Shown here one piece after another: positions 13,656 through 36,902 of a stretch of 64,000 nt of DNA. The position numbers and the translations under genes are program-made. The notes under the pieces are model-generated. The model worked only from the letters and a program-made list of their open reading frames with translations, made no database searches and was not told the origin of the DNA. The stretch's first letter is position 1. Each line of letters starts with the position of its first letter. Source of the stretch: Mansonella perstans (lineage: Eukaryota; Nematoda; Chromadorea; Rhabditida; Onchocercidae). The stretch is from contig JBAMDO010000021.1 of NCBI GenBank assembly GCA_037074765.1, forward strand, positions 70,001-134,000. Direction: 5' to 3'.

Positions 13656-14879
13656 TTCGTTCTTCGTTCATTGAAAGTCTCTGTGTGACTTTTCGAATAT
13701 TTATTTGTATATGTTGATATAATTGTCGAAGTGATTTTAGCAAATATTCAAAGAGTCATTCAAATGTTTATTATACTTACAACGTAAACAACAACTTGAA
13801 ACTTGCTATTGTTATTATCCATTTTAATTCAAGTATATATATGCCATCTGTAAAGAAGAGAGCACTTGAACTAATATTAAGTGAAGAAAAGACTCTACTA
13901 AGGTCATCATCACACAACAAATTTTACAATTTAGTTTGTTAGAGGTTACTCCTGAACTTCGAACTTCGAGACATTGAGAAGTCTTTTTTCCACCTTCTGA
14001 CTAAAACGAACGGATAAGACGCACACTAAATGAGATAAGAGGAAATAATAGAAATTCAGAAGATGTAAATGGAAGTATGAATTGATCATCAAACCATATT
14101 GAATACCATAAAAACTTGTATACAATGTGCAATGCTTAGATTTGAATTATACTTACTGGTCAATAATGGTCAATGGTCAATGAGCTTTAACTCTAGCTTA
14201 ACAGATAATACTGTTGCAAGACAGAAGTATGCATACATGCATGCATATATTGTATGATAATTGAGGATGAGCAAAAGATAGAAGACACAATATGTGAATA
14301 TTGGAGAATATGCCAGAAGCTAACAAGGTTATTATCTATCCTTTGAAAATAATTACTTTCAGGATTTCAGCTATGGAACGATAGTTGGTAATGCTGTTAG
14401 CCATTTTGCCAGAATGTCAGAATGCCACAGAATAGCTTCTATGTGGCAATCGATAAGATAAGCTAAAAATGATTCGCAAACATCATTATCATCATCATTA
14501 GTGCTCTAGCAAAGCAAGCAAGCAAGCAATAGCAACAGCAACAGCAACAGCAATAGCAATAGCAGCAGTGCCAACCATTGATATTGGTTGGGACATTTTG
14601 AATGGCATCCAAATTACGACAACACTCTCTCTCAGATTCGAAGAAATTGCAAGAGGTATGTATGGATCATATGCTTTCTTTTCTTCATTAAACATCCCAC
14701 TACTATGATATTAATTAGCACTAATAGGAACTAGTAATATTAATTAATATTATCAATGATAATGATATTTAAAGAATAAACTGAATAGAAATTATAATAA
14801 GATAGTAAGATGATATTAAATTCGCTAATATTATTATATATTGATTAAAGATAAAAAGAAATTGGTATATGTAAAAGAT

Positions 14880-15262
14880 ATGATTAGCATTGTTACTTAA
14901 GTAGAATATATAGTATATACTGATAAGAATTTTATCATTTCGTTTATAATGATATGCTGACTTATCGTTAAGTTAAATTTTTTATCGTTATTTAAATCAT
15001 TATTAGCGTATTAATATGAGATTAGCTAAGAAAGCATTGTTGCTTAAGTAGGATATACAATATAAACTAATAAGAATGATATCATTTCGTTGATAATGAT
15101 ATACTGCACCTGATTTATCGTTATATTTGAGTCGTCACAGTATTAATATAAGATTAGCAAAGAAAGCATTGTTACTTAAGTGATTAAACTGCAATATATA
15201 TTGATAAGAGAATGAATTTTGCTGATAATGATGATATGCTATAATTATCTTATCATTATATT
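14880..15262. repeat. Tandem repeat, three copies, about 130-140 bp
   Basis: Units begin near 14882, 15022 and 15150 with GATTAGC followed by GCATTGTTGCTTAAGT-type sequence, then a TGATAAGAAT/ATAATGATATGCT part and a TTATCGTTATATTTAAGT end. The third copy runs to about 15265, directly before the first recognisable exon of the Cys-rich gene, so an ATG at 15228 lies inside repeat sequence. Confidence 0.75.
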
Positions 15263-15290
15263 TAAGTTGGTACATGACTCTAATGTACAG

Positions 15291-16133
15291 TTGGCACAAT
15301 TTCGAAATGTAGTACAATGTATTGGTACAGGACAAGATGGATCACAACTTCGTAATGATATTGATTTGTCTGGTCGAGCATGTATTAGAGCTTGTGAAGC
15401 AGCTAAAAACTGCATTTTGCCTCAACTTCGAAATGAAAGTAAGTATGGATGAACATTATAATATTATAAACTAACAATTTTCATTGGTCAAAAATGTCTA
15501 ATCATTAACTTTCATTCTTTTACAAAACCTCTCACAATCCTAATTAATTTATTTAAGTCTAACTCATATTTAGAATCTTTTTTTTCTGCCGGCCAAATTG
15601 CTTTTTTATCAGTGAAATTTGCATCTGAAAAGAAATTATCAGAATTGAAAAATGTAATTAATTACTTGAAATCTTTTCATTCGATACTCTGTATGATAGT
15701 AGCATTACATTACGTTGAATGCGCTCAGAATTGTATTAATTCTGACGATTTATTCAAGTTTCTTGATCTTTAATTTTATTTTTCAGAAACCCATCGTTTT
15801 GACTAAAATTTTATCAAAAACAAACCGTATTTGCTTGCAGGTGTTGAATTTACGCGTTATGCATCACAATTTATTGGTTGCGTAAATGCATGCGTGATTG
15901 AAATGCGACGTTGCGCAGCGCTTGAGCATACGTTCCCGGATGGTGAGCCATGTATTACGCAACAACAAATTGAACATATGGAAAAAATGTTGGAAACGAT
16001 AGAAAATTTATTCACTGTACATTATTCAACTTGTGAAATAATTCCTGCTGAAAGTGTTACGCCTAGACGACGACGCGTCTCAAACTGTCGACTTGTCTAT
16101 GTATGCGCAAAATTGAAAACAAGCTATGCATAG
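15291..16133 (+). CDS. Small Cys-rich, probably secreted nematode protein (N-terminus unresolved)
   Basis: Two exons are supported: 15291-15438, preceded by TGTACAG and ending in a GTAAGT donor (phase 1), and 15841-16133, preceded by TTGCTTGCAG and ending in TAG. Together they give 146 residues with 11 Cys in spaced pairs (QCIG, ACIRAC, NCIL, GCVNAC, RRC, PCIT, TCEI, NCRL, VCAK), typical of disulphide-rich extracellular proteins. The middle resembles the CPG4-like Cys modules of nematode secreted proteins, but that is weak. No catalytic motif is seen. The N-terminus is open: an ATG at 15228 would add a hydrophobic MMICYNYLIIIF start, but that sequence belongs to the upstream tandem repeat, so a further upstream signal-peptide exon is more likely. 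Near the end there is a basic RRRR. Confidence 0.6.
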
Positions 16134-18656
16134 TGTAATATAGTTTTCTGTTTACTTGTAATTTATCTCGAGACACTATAAGACATAAAAGTTAAGATAA
16201 AGAAAGAACAGAATGAAGTATATTTTCCATAATACTTTAGGAAAATCATTGAGAAATAATCTTTCTAGAAAAATACAATCGTATGTTATGGTTCTGAATG
16301 CAATGATTATGATATTGTAATAGCAGTGAAACACTAAAATGAAAAACTAGATAGGATTATCTTTATTTCTTCAAGATTATGACAAATTTATGCAAAGAAT
16401 GATGATTTGAAATTAAATGAGAAGGAATTTTTGTCTATTCCTGTTTATTACAAAGAAATATTGTTTACTGATATAATATTAAATTAATTTTCAATGATTT
16501 TGTCATTATCAGAAGTAGGTGAAACAAAATAATCATTTCATTGGAGATTGTTAGATTAATATATTAATTAATATTGTCATCCGGTTTTATGCTGCCATTT
16601 TATTTATTTGTCCAAAATTCTTATCAAAAATTTCAAAGCTTTTCCGAAATATAATGAAAAATATCATGAATATTCTATTCCAACTATGAATAAAATATTA
16701 TGTTAATAACAGAGTTATCTTATGTAATATTAAAATTAAAAATTTTTTTTTTGGGACTAATTATGAAAACATGTTTGCTGTATAAAAGTATTGACATTTG
16801 TAAAATGCTTTCACTTATATGCTAATTTCATTACTTAAACAATTGTATAATTTTTAATACGCATAAGAAAGTTTTTTAAAATTAACAATAGTTTAGCAAT
16901 TACGAAGACGGAAATGCGGGTTAATTAATTAATTAATTAGGAAGTGAGAATAATTTAGTAAGAAAGCGATATTACTAAATATACCAGATGTTCACGCAGT
17001 ACAAGTAAGGTATATGGAAGAGGTAATGATGATTAGTTAAAAGATATTTATGGGATTTCACTAATTAACGACTTAAATGATTTAGCGAATGAATGATTGA
17101 AGAGAGAGAAAAGGAAAAGGGAAAAGAAAACAAAAAGACATTTTGCAATGCTGAAATTAATCTTTCGTCTTTTAATCATCCTGTAATAAAGTATAAGAAG
17201 GAATGCAAGTAATGCTTAAATTGATAATTTAAAATAAAATTTCATCAATTGCTTCTATCCGGAACAGCCACCAGGTGGAGAGCTTGGATTTGCTGTTGCT
17301 TGAAAGTCTATAAACAACAAAATCACAAGTCTTCCACCTGGTTAGCTTTAATCTTCCGTTCTGTATCAATGAATGAATAAATATTGATGATCCAATTTTG
17401 CATTCAATGGAAGAAAAGAAAAAGAAAAACCGGAAGCCGGAATTGCAAAAAAAAATCCAAAAGAAAGAAATCACACATTTCTCCTCTTCCGCTTTATGCC
17501 TATTTCAATGATTTAGCAAAAGCAAAGTTTTATTTTCACCTGTAATAAAATATTGTTTTGAAATAATTGTTGTCACTTTGTAAACATTTAAAATTTTTTT
17601 TCTCAAAGATTAGAATTCTTTTTCAAACACTGAATTGAATTGTTGGCTGAGCTGGTAATAAAATTAGCTTAAAATGGCTGAATGCTTGGAATTTGCAAAA
17701 ATTCCAAAGGAACTTGTTTAACAACGCCATCTGTGCTTGCTAATATAACTTTTGCATTTTCCTATACTTACTGAAATCCCGAAAGTTTTCCTGAAATTGG
17801 CTCTGCCAGAAGTTTCTTTGTCTTTGACAGTTCAAAGCGAAACGATTTTTTTTTACTTTATACTTTAATGTAAATTTATTTTCAACGATGCAAATCGCAA
17901 TGTAACAAAGTTACGGTGAATAAAATATCTGTTCAGCTTAGTTGTTAATTAATTGGTTTAATTTAGTTAATTTTAATATATTGATGTGAAAGTATCTGCT
18001 TAGCAAATTCCGTTGTATTTTTTAGGTGGCAATTATTGAATTTACCTAATCTATAAAACGTTAACAAAGTTTGCTCGGATCAGTCATAATGTATAATGAA
18101 CTTACAGTTAATTTCGAAAAAATTTAAAAAAAAAAAAAGAAAAAAAAAGAAAAAACTAAGTTCCTTCTTATTAAATCATGAAAGTTAAAGAAAAAGAAGC
18201 GCAATTAAATTTAAAATGAATACATAAAATGACTGGAAAATCTACTCTCATTTAAATCATTCCAAACATCAAAGTTCACTGCTGAATACTTAAATTGTTA
18301 GTCGTTGATCAATGCTAACTAAAGTTGATGATGATCGATACGTTTATCGGGTTTTTCTTTATTGTCCAGAATAAAAAGTTTTTTTTGCAATTAATTCATA
18401 ATTTTTATTGCTTACAGCTATCTTTCATCTTTTCATTTAAATGTTTATTTTTATTTTATTTTTTGAGAAAATATTTTAAAAAAATTTTAAACTTCACAAT
18501 AAATAAAAAAATACACATATTCTTCAGTTCCTTTATAATTCATTACAATATATTTGATACAACATCCATTAACAATCATTTTAATTAAAGTTATTTGAAA
18601 CTTCATTACATTCACATTAACGCAGTTGTTAACAAATAACTGTGTAGTATATACAG

Positions 18657-18946
18657 AATAATGATGACGATGATGATGATGATGATAATGATGATGATAA
18701 TGGTGATCATTGATGATGATGATTGATTAGATGATGATTGATGTTTATGATGGTTGATGATGATGATGATGAATGATGATGATGATTGATTATGATAATT
18801 GGTAGTGATAATGAGATGATTAATATGATAATGATGATGATGATGATTAATGGTGATAATGAGATGACTGATATGATGATGATGGTGATCAATTATAATG
18901 ATGATTGCTGATAATAATAATGATGATGTTAATGACTGATGATGAT
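18657..18946. repeat. GAT trinucleotide microsatellite block
   Basis: About 290 bases of ATGATGATGATG with GATTGAT and GATAATG interruptions and some higher-order repetition of 60-90 bases (TTGATGATGATGATGA followed by TGATTAGATGATG-like parts). Open frames on the minus strand are His/Ile low-complexity artefacts. Confidence 0.9.
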
Positions 18947-19229
18947 GTAATAACATTTTTAGTGAAGAAATATTCATATTGAAGGAATATGGTTCAAAAA
19001 ATGGTAAATGGAAAATATGAATAGTAACAAAAAGATGTTTGTAAGGATGAGAATAATATTTGAAAAAAATCCTTAATATATGAAAAATTAAACAAAAAAA
19101 AAAAATCCTTAATGATTCATTGAGTAAAATACTATGAAAAATTGAAATAATAAAAAAAGCATAAATGATGAATGTATAATTTCAAAATATTTGAAGTTAG
19201 TGAAAAACAATGCCTTACTTCGTTAATCA

Positions 19230-19312
19230 TATATACATACATACATATATATGTGTGTGCATATATATATACACATACACATACACATACACACACATAC
19301 AACATACATATA
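19230..19312. repeat. TA/CA microsatellite
   Basis: ATACATACATATATATGTGTG passes into ATACACATACACATACACACAC. Simple-sequence DNA with no other feature. Confidence 0.85.
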
Positions 19313-20889
19313 CAACACAGTAGTAGTATAAGCTGTTACCAAGGAAACAATCGATTTAATTAAATTTTACTTATAAATAGCACATTTTAATTTAACCAAC
19401 TTTTCATAATCATCATATTCTTTTCTATTCATGCATATAAAATCGCCTCATTTTATTCCATGCACCTAATGTTGTTCATTCATTCATTTGAAAGTTAAAA
19501 AAAAAATGAATACGACAAATTTAAAAAAATTTTTTTTTTTGAAAATATTGCATAAAATAATTAAGACAGAAAATATCACAAATCTAAACTTGCTACTCCA
19601 TCCAAAACTAATAATTAATTAGAATTCAAATTCATTAAATCTTAACACTTTGCTTTAACCATTTCTTGCTAATGCTGCAATACTTAATTACATTTAAAAT
19701 CATTAAAATAGCATCAAAAAACTTCAGTTGCATCGACTTGTTTTTATTTTTCATCAAATCACATCATCAATGATCTCATGATTCATTAGTGATCCATACT
19801 GATCTATACTTTGATCTTGATTAATGTTCAAAACTGTAAATAATGTTCAAACCATCATACTCATCAATCAACATAAAATTTTAGTGCGGCATGAATTTTT
19901 TATATGTTGATGCTATACCTTTCACGACAGGAATAGACAGACAGCTGTAGCAACAGCAATAGCCAGCAGTAGCAGTGGCATGAAACTTTTACCAAACTTT
20001 TTTTGAAACCAATTCAAAAATGTTTGTTCGAGAGAATGCCGGAAAGAAAGAAAAAAACAAATGGGAAGCAATTTTATTTCAAATAAAAATTCACAATAAT
20101 TATTCTTTTCTTCCATTTCATGCAAAAGAACCATTCATTCAATTCAATTTTCTTTTTCCAAATATAAACAGAAGCAAAAAACAATGATGATAAAATAACT
20201 GATAAAAATGTATATTTATATATGAAATTTTTTAAAAACCTACAATAAAGTATGAAATAAGAAAAGCAAAATTATAATTTCTAGAGAAAAAAGAAAAAAA
20301 TTCATTTCACTCTTTTTTTCAGTATTTTTGGAAATAAAACAAATCAAATAATTTGAAAATTTTTTTTTGCAATTTTAAAATGATAAATTAAATTAAATAT
20401 ATTGTAAATTTGAAAATTCTTACAATTTGCAAAAGACAATAATTCAAATTATTCGTGAAATTTTTTCCCAATTTCATTGAAATCCTAATTATTATTCATA
20501 TATGAACTACCCGAATTACTAAGAAAGCAATATTTGGAAAAAAAAAGTATATATATGGGAAAATGTAAAAAATATTATCACATACGACAAATATGCAAGC
20601 AAATATTGAAAGGTGGTGCATCTTTTTCAAAATAAAATCTCATGAATAATTAATTAAACCATACGAAAAATGCTTCACAAAATTCCTTCAAAGAAAAAGA
20701 ATGGCAAATGTCGTACGTACGCATGTATGCATATAACCATCCTAAGCAAATATATATGAGATAAAATATGCGACAAAATATGTATCACTATAATTATCAA
20801 TAGTTACTTCATTTGCGCTTGTACTACTTGAATAAAAGCCTTCTTCAAACTTCATATCATTTCGACGAATATGAAATTTACTTTTAATT

Positions 20890-20990
20890 TACTCTTATGA
20901 ATTCTTATCGAATCGTCTAAGATCACAGTATAACAATCAGAAGTTTCAAAATCCTCAATCTCTTAAGGGAATGGCATACCAAAAAATAAA
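20890..20990. repeat. Dispersed repeat, copy 1
   Basis: ATTCTTATCGAATCGTCTAA followed by GATCACAGTATAACAATCAGAAGTT-type sequence matches 50675-50760 with few differences over about 85 bases, 30 kb away and in the same orientation. No terminal repeats or coding frame are seen. Confidence 0.75.
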
Positions 20991-21998
20991 TGGACAATCA
21001 TGGAAATTCAAAAAAATTTAAAATTGAAGTGTAATTTAATAAATTTCTTTTTTTCTTTTATTAAGAACAACGCGTTTATAAATTGTAAGAGTTGCACTTA
21101 ATATAGAGTATCACATAATGTCTCTCTTGAGTATTCAATATATATCCGAAAAGCTAAAAATTATTTTAATCGAATCAAAGCATATAACAGAACAGCCTGC
21201 TACAAAGTTAAGTCAATAATAATAGGGAAAAGTAGAGAATTTAAAGGATTTAAAAAGATTTTGCATGAATTTCATTCTTCTTCTTGCTACTGCTGTCCTT
21301 TTAAAATGTTAAATTTTTAACTGAATAAAGAAAGCATACAAAAGAAAGAATAAAGTGATATAGATAAATGATAGATGATATAAATGAAATGGATCAATGG
21401 ACAACAGAGCTTTATTTAGAAGTTTTTGAATGAAAATCAGCTCAAAACACAAATCATCACTCAATCAGCCAGACAATATAAGTATCACAGATTTTCTTCA
21501 TTTCAATTAATTAACTAATGAGTGTGCCATTTTGAGCCGTCATTCCGTCATTTGAAATAAAAAAGCTTTAAAGCATTCGCTTAAGATGATTTAACAGAAG
21601 GCATGATGATAATAACGACGAGACCGCAGAAAACAAAAGAACAGTTATTGCAGTAACTTTCAATTTCAGGAGAGAAGAATGGATATAAGGAACAATACAA
21701 GAAAAATATATACGTAATACACGCAACTGTAAACCAGGTAAGAGTTATTTTAATTTTTAAATTTTAAATGGGTAAAGTTTGAGCGACATTGTAAATTAGC
21801 TGGTGAGGTCCCCCAAATGGCTAAAAAATTCAAATTTGGTAAAAGTTCATTTGAATATAAAGACACTCTTTTATTATAAATAAGATTTCAGGAAATAAAG
21901 CAGTACTTTAATACGCATTTATTTTTTTTAGCCGTAAAATGCTTAGCACCAGCCTGTAGTACTGTCGAAAATGATTGGAAGACAAAAAATATCAATGT

Positions 21999-22243
21999 CA
22001 GATTATCACAGCTTATCATGAACTGTACTTTCAATTACTCTATATAAATCAGATATCACAGCTATCATGAACTGTACTTTCCATTACTCTACATAAACCA
22101 GATATCACAGCTTATCATGAACTGTACTTTCAATTACTGTATATAAACCAGATATCACAGCTATCATGAACTCTATTTTCAATTACTGTATATAAACCAG
22201 AACAGCTATCATGAACTGTACTTTCAATTACTCTATATAAAAA
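21999..22243. repeat. Tandem array, five copies of about 50 bp
   Basis: Unit: ATCACAGCTATCATGAACTG followed by TACTTTCAATTACT and a CTATATAAACCAG end. Five consecutive copies differ by single bases and small indels; the last copy is shortened at its left side. There is no spacer and repeat dispersion, so it is not a CRISPR array. Confidence 0.9.
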
Positions 22244-22608
22244 ACTATCTACTAAATCTGGTATGAGTTGAAAAAAATTCAAAAATCAGCAACGTTTTTT
22301 CAGCAAGAATTAATGCGAACTGATAAAAATAATTGAAACTTTACAAAAAAATTCTGGGGGAAAAAAAACCTACCTTTTGCTTCTCTCGAAAGTCAATTAA
22401 TTGCGTATAAGCAAACGTCATGTGTGCCTAATTACGAGAATCAGATAAAAAAAAAAGTGAACAAAACCTGAAGAATTAGGACAAAAGATATCGCTGCTGC
22501 TAGTGATTTCCAATAAAGAAGTAATACATACACATAAATTAGTGTTTCGATGATGATGATAACGATACGATAGCACAGTTCAAAACTGCAATATATCGAA
22601 GTTTTCCC

Positions 22609-22610
<2 letters not shown>

Positions 22611-22647
<37 letters not shown>
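22611..22647. repeat. Poly-A homopolymer (A37)
   Basis: An uninterrupted run of 37 A, the longest in the window. It could be the tail of an old retroposed sequence lying to its left, but no target-site duplication or recognisable body is evident. Confidence 0.8.
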
Positions 22648-22648
<1 letters not shown>

Positions 22649-23186
22649 GCCAAAGGCAGTGCGAGGCGTTTCGCATTAAAAAATTAAAAATTCAATCGAA
22701 ACAAAAATGTGAAAACATGAACATATTATCAATTAGTAGCAGAAAATATAATAAAGAAGCAACAAGAAATTCTCTTCCAACAAAAGGAAAAAAAATGGAC
22801 AGAGTGAGAGTCACCAGGTTTATATTCAAAATTTACCACATTCAATTTTAATAATACAAATTATTCGGTCAATTTTATGAGGTGCACCCTCTCTTGCATC
22901 ATGGATGCCATCACTACTTTTGGAACCTAGTTCCAGGTCTACCGTAGAACTTGATGCTTCTTAAATTTACTAAATGCAATCACTAGAAAAAGATAGGATT
23001 GTGAAACTACTAGGCATATGCACAAAAAAGGTGCACTATACATATTTATATATATAAATGTATATATATATATATATATAAAACCGGTTTACAAATGAAA
23101 ACTTGGAACAGTAATGTGAGTGAATAAGAACATTGCCCCGCTTAGCCTAGGCTTATTAAAAAAGAAAAGAGAAAACAATCAATATC

Positions 23187-33181
<9,995 letters not shown>

Positions 33182-33300
33182 CAATCGCATCGCGTTGCGT
33201 CCTCAATGACGCGACAATGTCGTAAAATCCCGACAGTTTCGAGACAGCACGGATGCAAATGTGGCGTCTCCTTGAAAAGATTTGTTAAAAGTAAAGTAAT

Positions 33301-33455
33301 TCACACACGCACACACACACACACGCACACACACACACATACACACACACACACATACACACACACTCACATACATTCACATACGCACACTCACACACAC
33401 TCACATACACTCACATACACTCACATACACTCACATACACACACACACACAGTTA
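33301..33455. repeat. CA microsatellite upstream of gsa-1
   Basis: About 150 bases of CACACA with TACA and CTCACATA variants. It lies about 120 bases before the gsa-1 start codon. The plus-strand open frame through it (33128-33820) is an artefact spanning gsa-1 exon 1, this microsatellite and a purine tract. Confidence 0.9.
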
Positions 33456-33484
33456 ATGCCGAGGACCGGATAAATAATTTGCTA

Positions 33485-33810
33485 ATAGATAGATATGAGA
33501 GGAGAAGAGAGAGAGAGAAAAAGAAAGGAAGGAATGAAGTAAAAGAGAGAGAAAGAAAGAAAGAAAATGGAACGAAGAAAAATTTACGAATTGGTCGCCT
33601 GCCTTTTGCGCTATTCTTAATCTCCTCTCTTCTTTGCTTCCTCTTGGCAATTTGGAACAAAATTTTGAAAAAAAAAATGTTTGAAGTTAGCATTACCGAA
33701 GATAGAGAAGAGGAAAAGAAACAGGCGAAAGAGAAGAATGAAGAGGAAAAGGAGGAGGAGGAGGAGAAGGAGAGGAGAGAGAGGAGAGAGAGCAAGAGGA
33801 AAAAGTATCT
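33485..33810. repeat. Purine-rich (GA/GGA) tract
   Basis: Long GAGAGAGA, GAAAGAAAGA and GAGGAGGAGG stretches flank a short mixed segment (33580-33670). The strong strand asymmetry makes Glu/Lys/Arg-rich open frames on one strand and Ser/Leu-rich ones on the other; neither looks like a gene. Confidence 0.75.
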
Positions 33811-33979
33811 TTGCGCATAACAGTACTATCTATAGAATGAGAGATAAGTTAGAGAATCGGCAATATTGCAGTAATAGCAGCGAGAGTAGCAAGTAATAAT
33901 AGCAGTAACAGTAGTAATAGTAATTGCTATTATGATAATAGTAGAGAAACTGCTATCACAAATGATACCAGAAAGGGAA

Positions 33980-34160
33980 AGGAAAGAAAGAGAGAGTATA
34001 CTGCAAAGAGAGAGAGAGAAAGGGTATATAATGATGAAAAGTGGATAATTGAAAACTAGACAGGAAAGAAAGGAAAGAGAGGGTATACCGCAAAGAGAGA
34101 GAGAGAGAGAAAGGGTGTATGATGATGGAAAGTGGATGATTAAAAAAGCTAGACAGGAAG
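33980..34160. repeat. Tandem duplication, two copies of about 90 bp
   Basis: AGGAAAGAAAG followed by GAGAG and GTATA(C)(T/C)GCAAAGAGAGAG, then GAAAGGGT, GATGATG, AAAGTGGAT and CTAGACAGGA occurs twice in a row. Confidence 0.8.
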
Positions 34161-34254
34161 CGTTCCTCTTACCCACTGCACATTTTGCTCTTATTGTCTG
34201 CGGCCAATACACAACTAATAAAATATATGTTCCGTTCCTCTTCCTCTCTCTTTT

Positions 34255-34335
34255 TTTTAAACATTATTTCCATCTTTATTGCTTTCCTTCCTCCCTCTTT
34301 CAAACATTATTTCCACCTTTATTGCTTTTCTTTTT
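34255..34335. repeat. Tandem duplication, two copies of about 46 bp
   Basis: AAACATTATTTCCA(T/C)CTTTATTGCTTT followed by a pyrimidine run occurs at about 34258 and 34302. Confidence 0.8.
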
Positions 34336-36902
34336 TTCTCTTCACATGTATGTATTGTCGTTCCAGGCTACCGCAATGTTGTAACTGGTTGTAGTAATTT
34401 TGGTCGCGCGATGTTTTGACAAATATCATGTAGAAGGACAACAAACTTGGCCGAGGAGCAAATGCATCTATAGGCTGGCTGCAATTTTCATGTTATCAGA
34501 ATATTGCTCTAAAAGTTTACTAATGTTGGCGCTAATTTAAAAACACCTGTCAAATGTGTGATATAAGACAGAAACATGTCATTATCAGCCAAATCTTTAT
34601 TACATATATCATGATCATTTGACTTAATTATGAATAAAATTTTCTTTAGTTCCTAATTCTCATTCATTTTTATTTCCATCTATGTTCTCAGGAAGAATTC
34701 ATTTTTAGCAATCTTTCAAAATAAATCCTTAAAATTCCTGGAATAGACTGAAATATGAAATGAAATATTCGATATTAAAAGAAAAAAAACAAAAACAGTC
34801 AGATTTGTTCCTGAAGTTTCTCTATTTCACTTATATCCTATTTACTTTCAAATTTCTCAATTTATTCCAGAGTCCATTGTGATGAACCATAATAGTTCTT
34901 AGCTCCATTTAAGACCTATCCATGAAATGTAATTATCATTGTTATTATAATACGATTTCAAAAGCAAAGTCTTTTGTCACATGGTACTGTATGGCATGCT
35001 TACATCCTTAAAATATCAAGAAGGTACTGTATAGAATGTGCATCGTATTGTATAGCATGCAAATGGTACTATATAGTATGCCTGCATGTGAAAATATCAG
35101 GAAATCATTGCTGTATTTAAAAAAAGCTACCGAAAAAACTAAAAAAAAAGCAAACAAATTTTGTCTTCCTGAAATCTTATATTCGATGATTGATCGTCTA
35201 TCCTGAATTAATCTGGATTAATCCTGGATTAAATGCAAGATTGATTGGCACAAAACACATTCGAAATTGTTCGCATTTTAGAAATTTAATTTTGAATAAA
35301 GTTGCATCTGATTTGTGATAAGCTCTTATAATCTACTAATAATAGTTGAAGGAGATGGTAATATTGGCAGAAATTACCGGGCCTATTCAGAATAGAACTG
35401 CCAGATTATCAATATTTCTGGAAGGCAAGACGAAAAGCATTATGTTTGGAAAGAGAGAGAGAGAAAACGAGACAGAGGAATATGATCTTGAGACGACATA
35501 CGGATTTTAGAATACGAAAGTAGAAGTACAAGAAAAAGAAGTTTAAAATGACACCTGTCAACTATTAGCTTAAGAAAAATGCATCAAAAAATGTAAGCAT
35601 AATAAGGAAATACATTATGTCAAGCTATATGTACCAAAATGTGTAGATAAAAGCACGGATGAGTGGTCATCTAAACTAAATGACCACTGTCCATTATCAT
35701 TTCTAACATTTACTAGTCACACAACATTCATTTATATTCGTTTCACTTTTGGGATAATTAAAGATGGAAAAAATAACATAGCTAAGAATTAAGCATATCA
35801 AAACCTTCTTTTAGAATATACCGGGAAAAAATCAATATGTTATGTACAACATGTATGAAATTTCATTCTACTCGTATGTAATAATTCTATATATCAACAT
35901 TTCCCCTGCAATGTCAACTAAACTAATAGGTATTGCTAACGATTAGGCGAAATAACTTTGCCATCTGTGCATTTCCCTTATCCTCCTTCTGCTTATGCCA
36001 TCTTCAATTTCTGAAATAAAAAGCAGAAGGGAACAATGATTTTCATTTAGACCCAATTATAATAAGGCGAAGCAAACCAGAGGGAGACCTGCTTTGTATC
36101 AGCCTATTTCCAAGTTTCCTGGATCGTCCATCTCTTTGTTTTTGTTAGTTTTTTTTTTTGCCGACCTTTTTTAATATATTTTCCTTCTTTCCCAGTTTTT
36201 TAGTCCTATTTCCATTCATCTTTGATTTCGGTAATTATTAGAGTATTAGAGAGCTTCGAGCAAATGGAAAAATAAAATTTGAGAAATATGATTGGCTATT
36301 ATTTAACAAGTAAATGGCAATGATTATGCAATATTTAAGACCTAAAATATGGCTTACTTTGTTAGTTCTCGTAATATTCAAACAACAATGTGTCAATTCC
36401 AAGCCGTTATTTCTCTCTTTACTTCCTAATAAATAATACATTGTTCATCGTTCTCTGATCCACACGAGCAATCCACGTGATATTTGGGCAGTTGAATTGA
36501 ATTCAATTGACAACATGAAAAAATCGATTTTTGAAATTTGAAATCAAAAGTTATAGCTTGCTTATTTTAACAGTTAATTATAATTGTTGGGATAAAGGGT
36601 TTCAGAATTTTTTCATTGACGAATTTCATGGACAACTTAAATAACATTTTATCATTGTCACTGATGAATAATGACTTTAAAATGACATAATGAAAGGAGA
36701 AACTTTTCTTATGCTGTTCAACTGCGTATCATCTATACTCTGCTTCCATTTTTCCATAATAAGAAGCGTAGCGTTTCTTATTATAGATTGTTTTTACTAA
36801 TTTTGTTTGCTTCTCTGATTTCGTACTTTTTTTCATAATATATTGTTGATGAAGTCTGTATGGCGTTATTTTTTTCTTTAATTTCGAGTCATTTTATTTT
36901 GT

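Larger units (their letters stand above)
13068..15290. other. Intergenic region between chaf-1 and the Cys-rich gene
   Basis: No convincing exon. It contains a 118-bp-period duplication (13461-13655), an AGC/AAC repeat run (14511-14566) and a roughly 135-bp tandem repeat (14880-15262) that reaches almost to the next gene. A short open frame at 14502-14655, rich in Ala-Thr/Ala-Ile and ending at a GTATGT donor, could be an upstream exon. Its phase does not fit the next exon, so I did not join it. Confidence 0.6.
16134..23186. other. Gene-free region between the Cys-rich gene and gsa-1
   Basis: Seven kilobases without an exon chain on either strand. It holds the GAT-rich block (18657-18946), a TA/CA run (19230-19312), a dispersed repeat copy (20890-20990), a 50-bp tandem array (21999-22243), a 37-base poly-A run (22611-22647) and a TA microsatellite (about 23040-23083). 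The 3' untranslated regions of both flanking genes must lie at its edges, since the genes converge. Confidence 0.65.

Noticed and set aside
14502..14655. Ala/Thr-rich open frame with a GTATGT donor, a candidate first exon of the Cys-rich gene
   Set aside because: Its phase does not fit the exon at 15291, it has no in-frame ATG that gives a signal peptide, and it contains simple repeats.
18612..18977. 121-codon His/Ile-rich minus-strand open frame
   Set aside because: It is translation of the GAT microsatellite; other frames across it are equally open.
21999..22243. Possible CRISPR-like array
   Set aside because: The repeats are contiguous, without unique spacers, and the context is eukaryotic.
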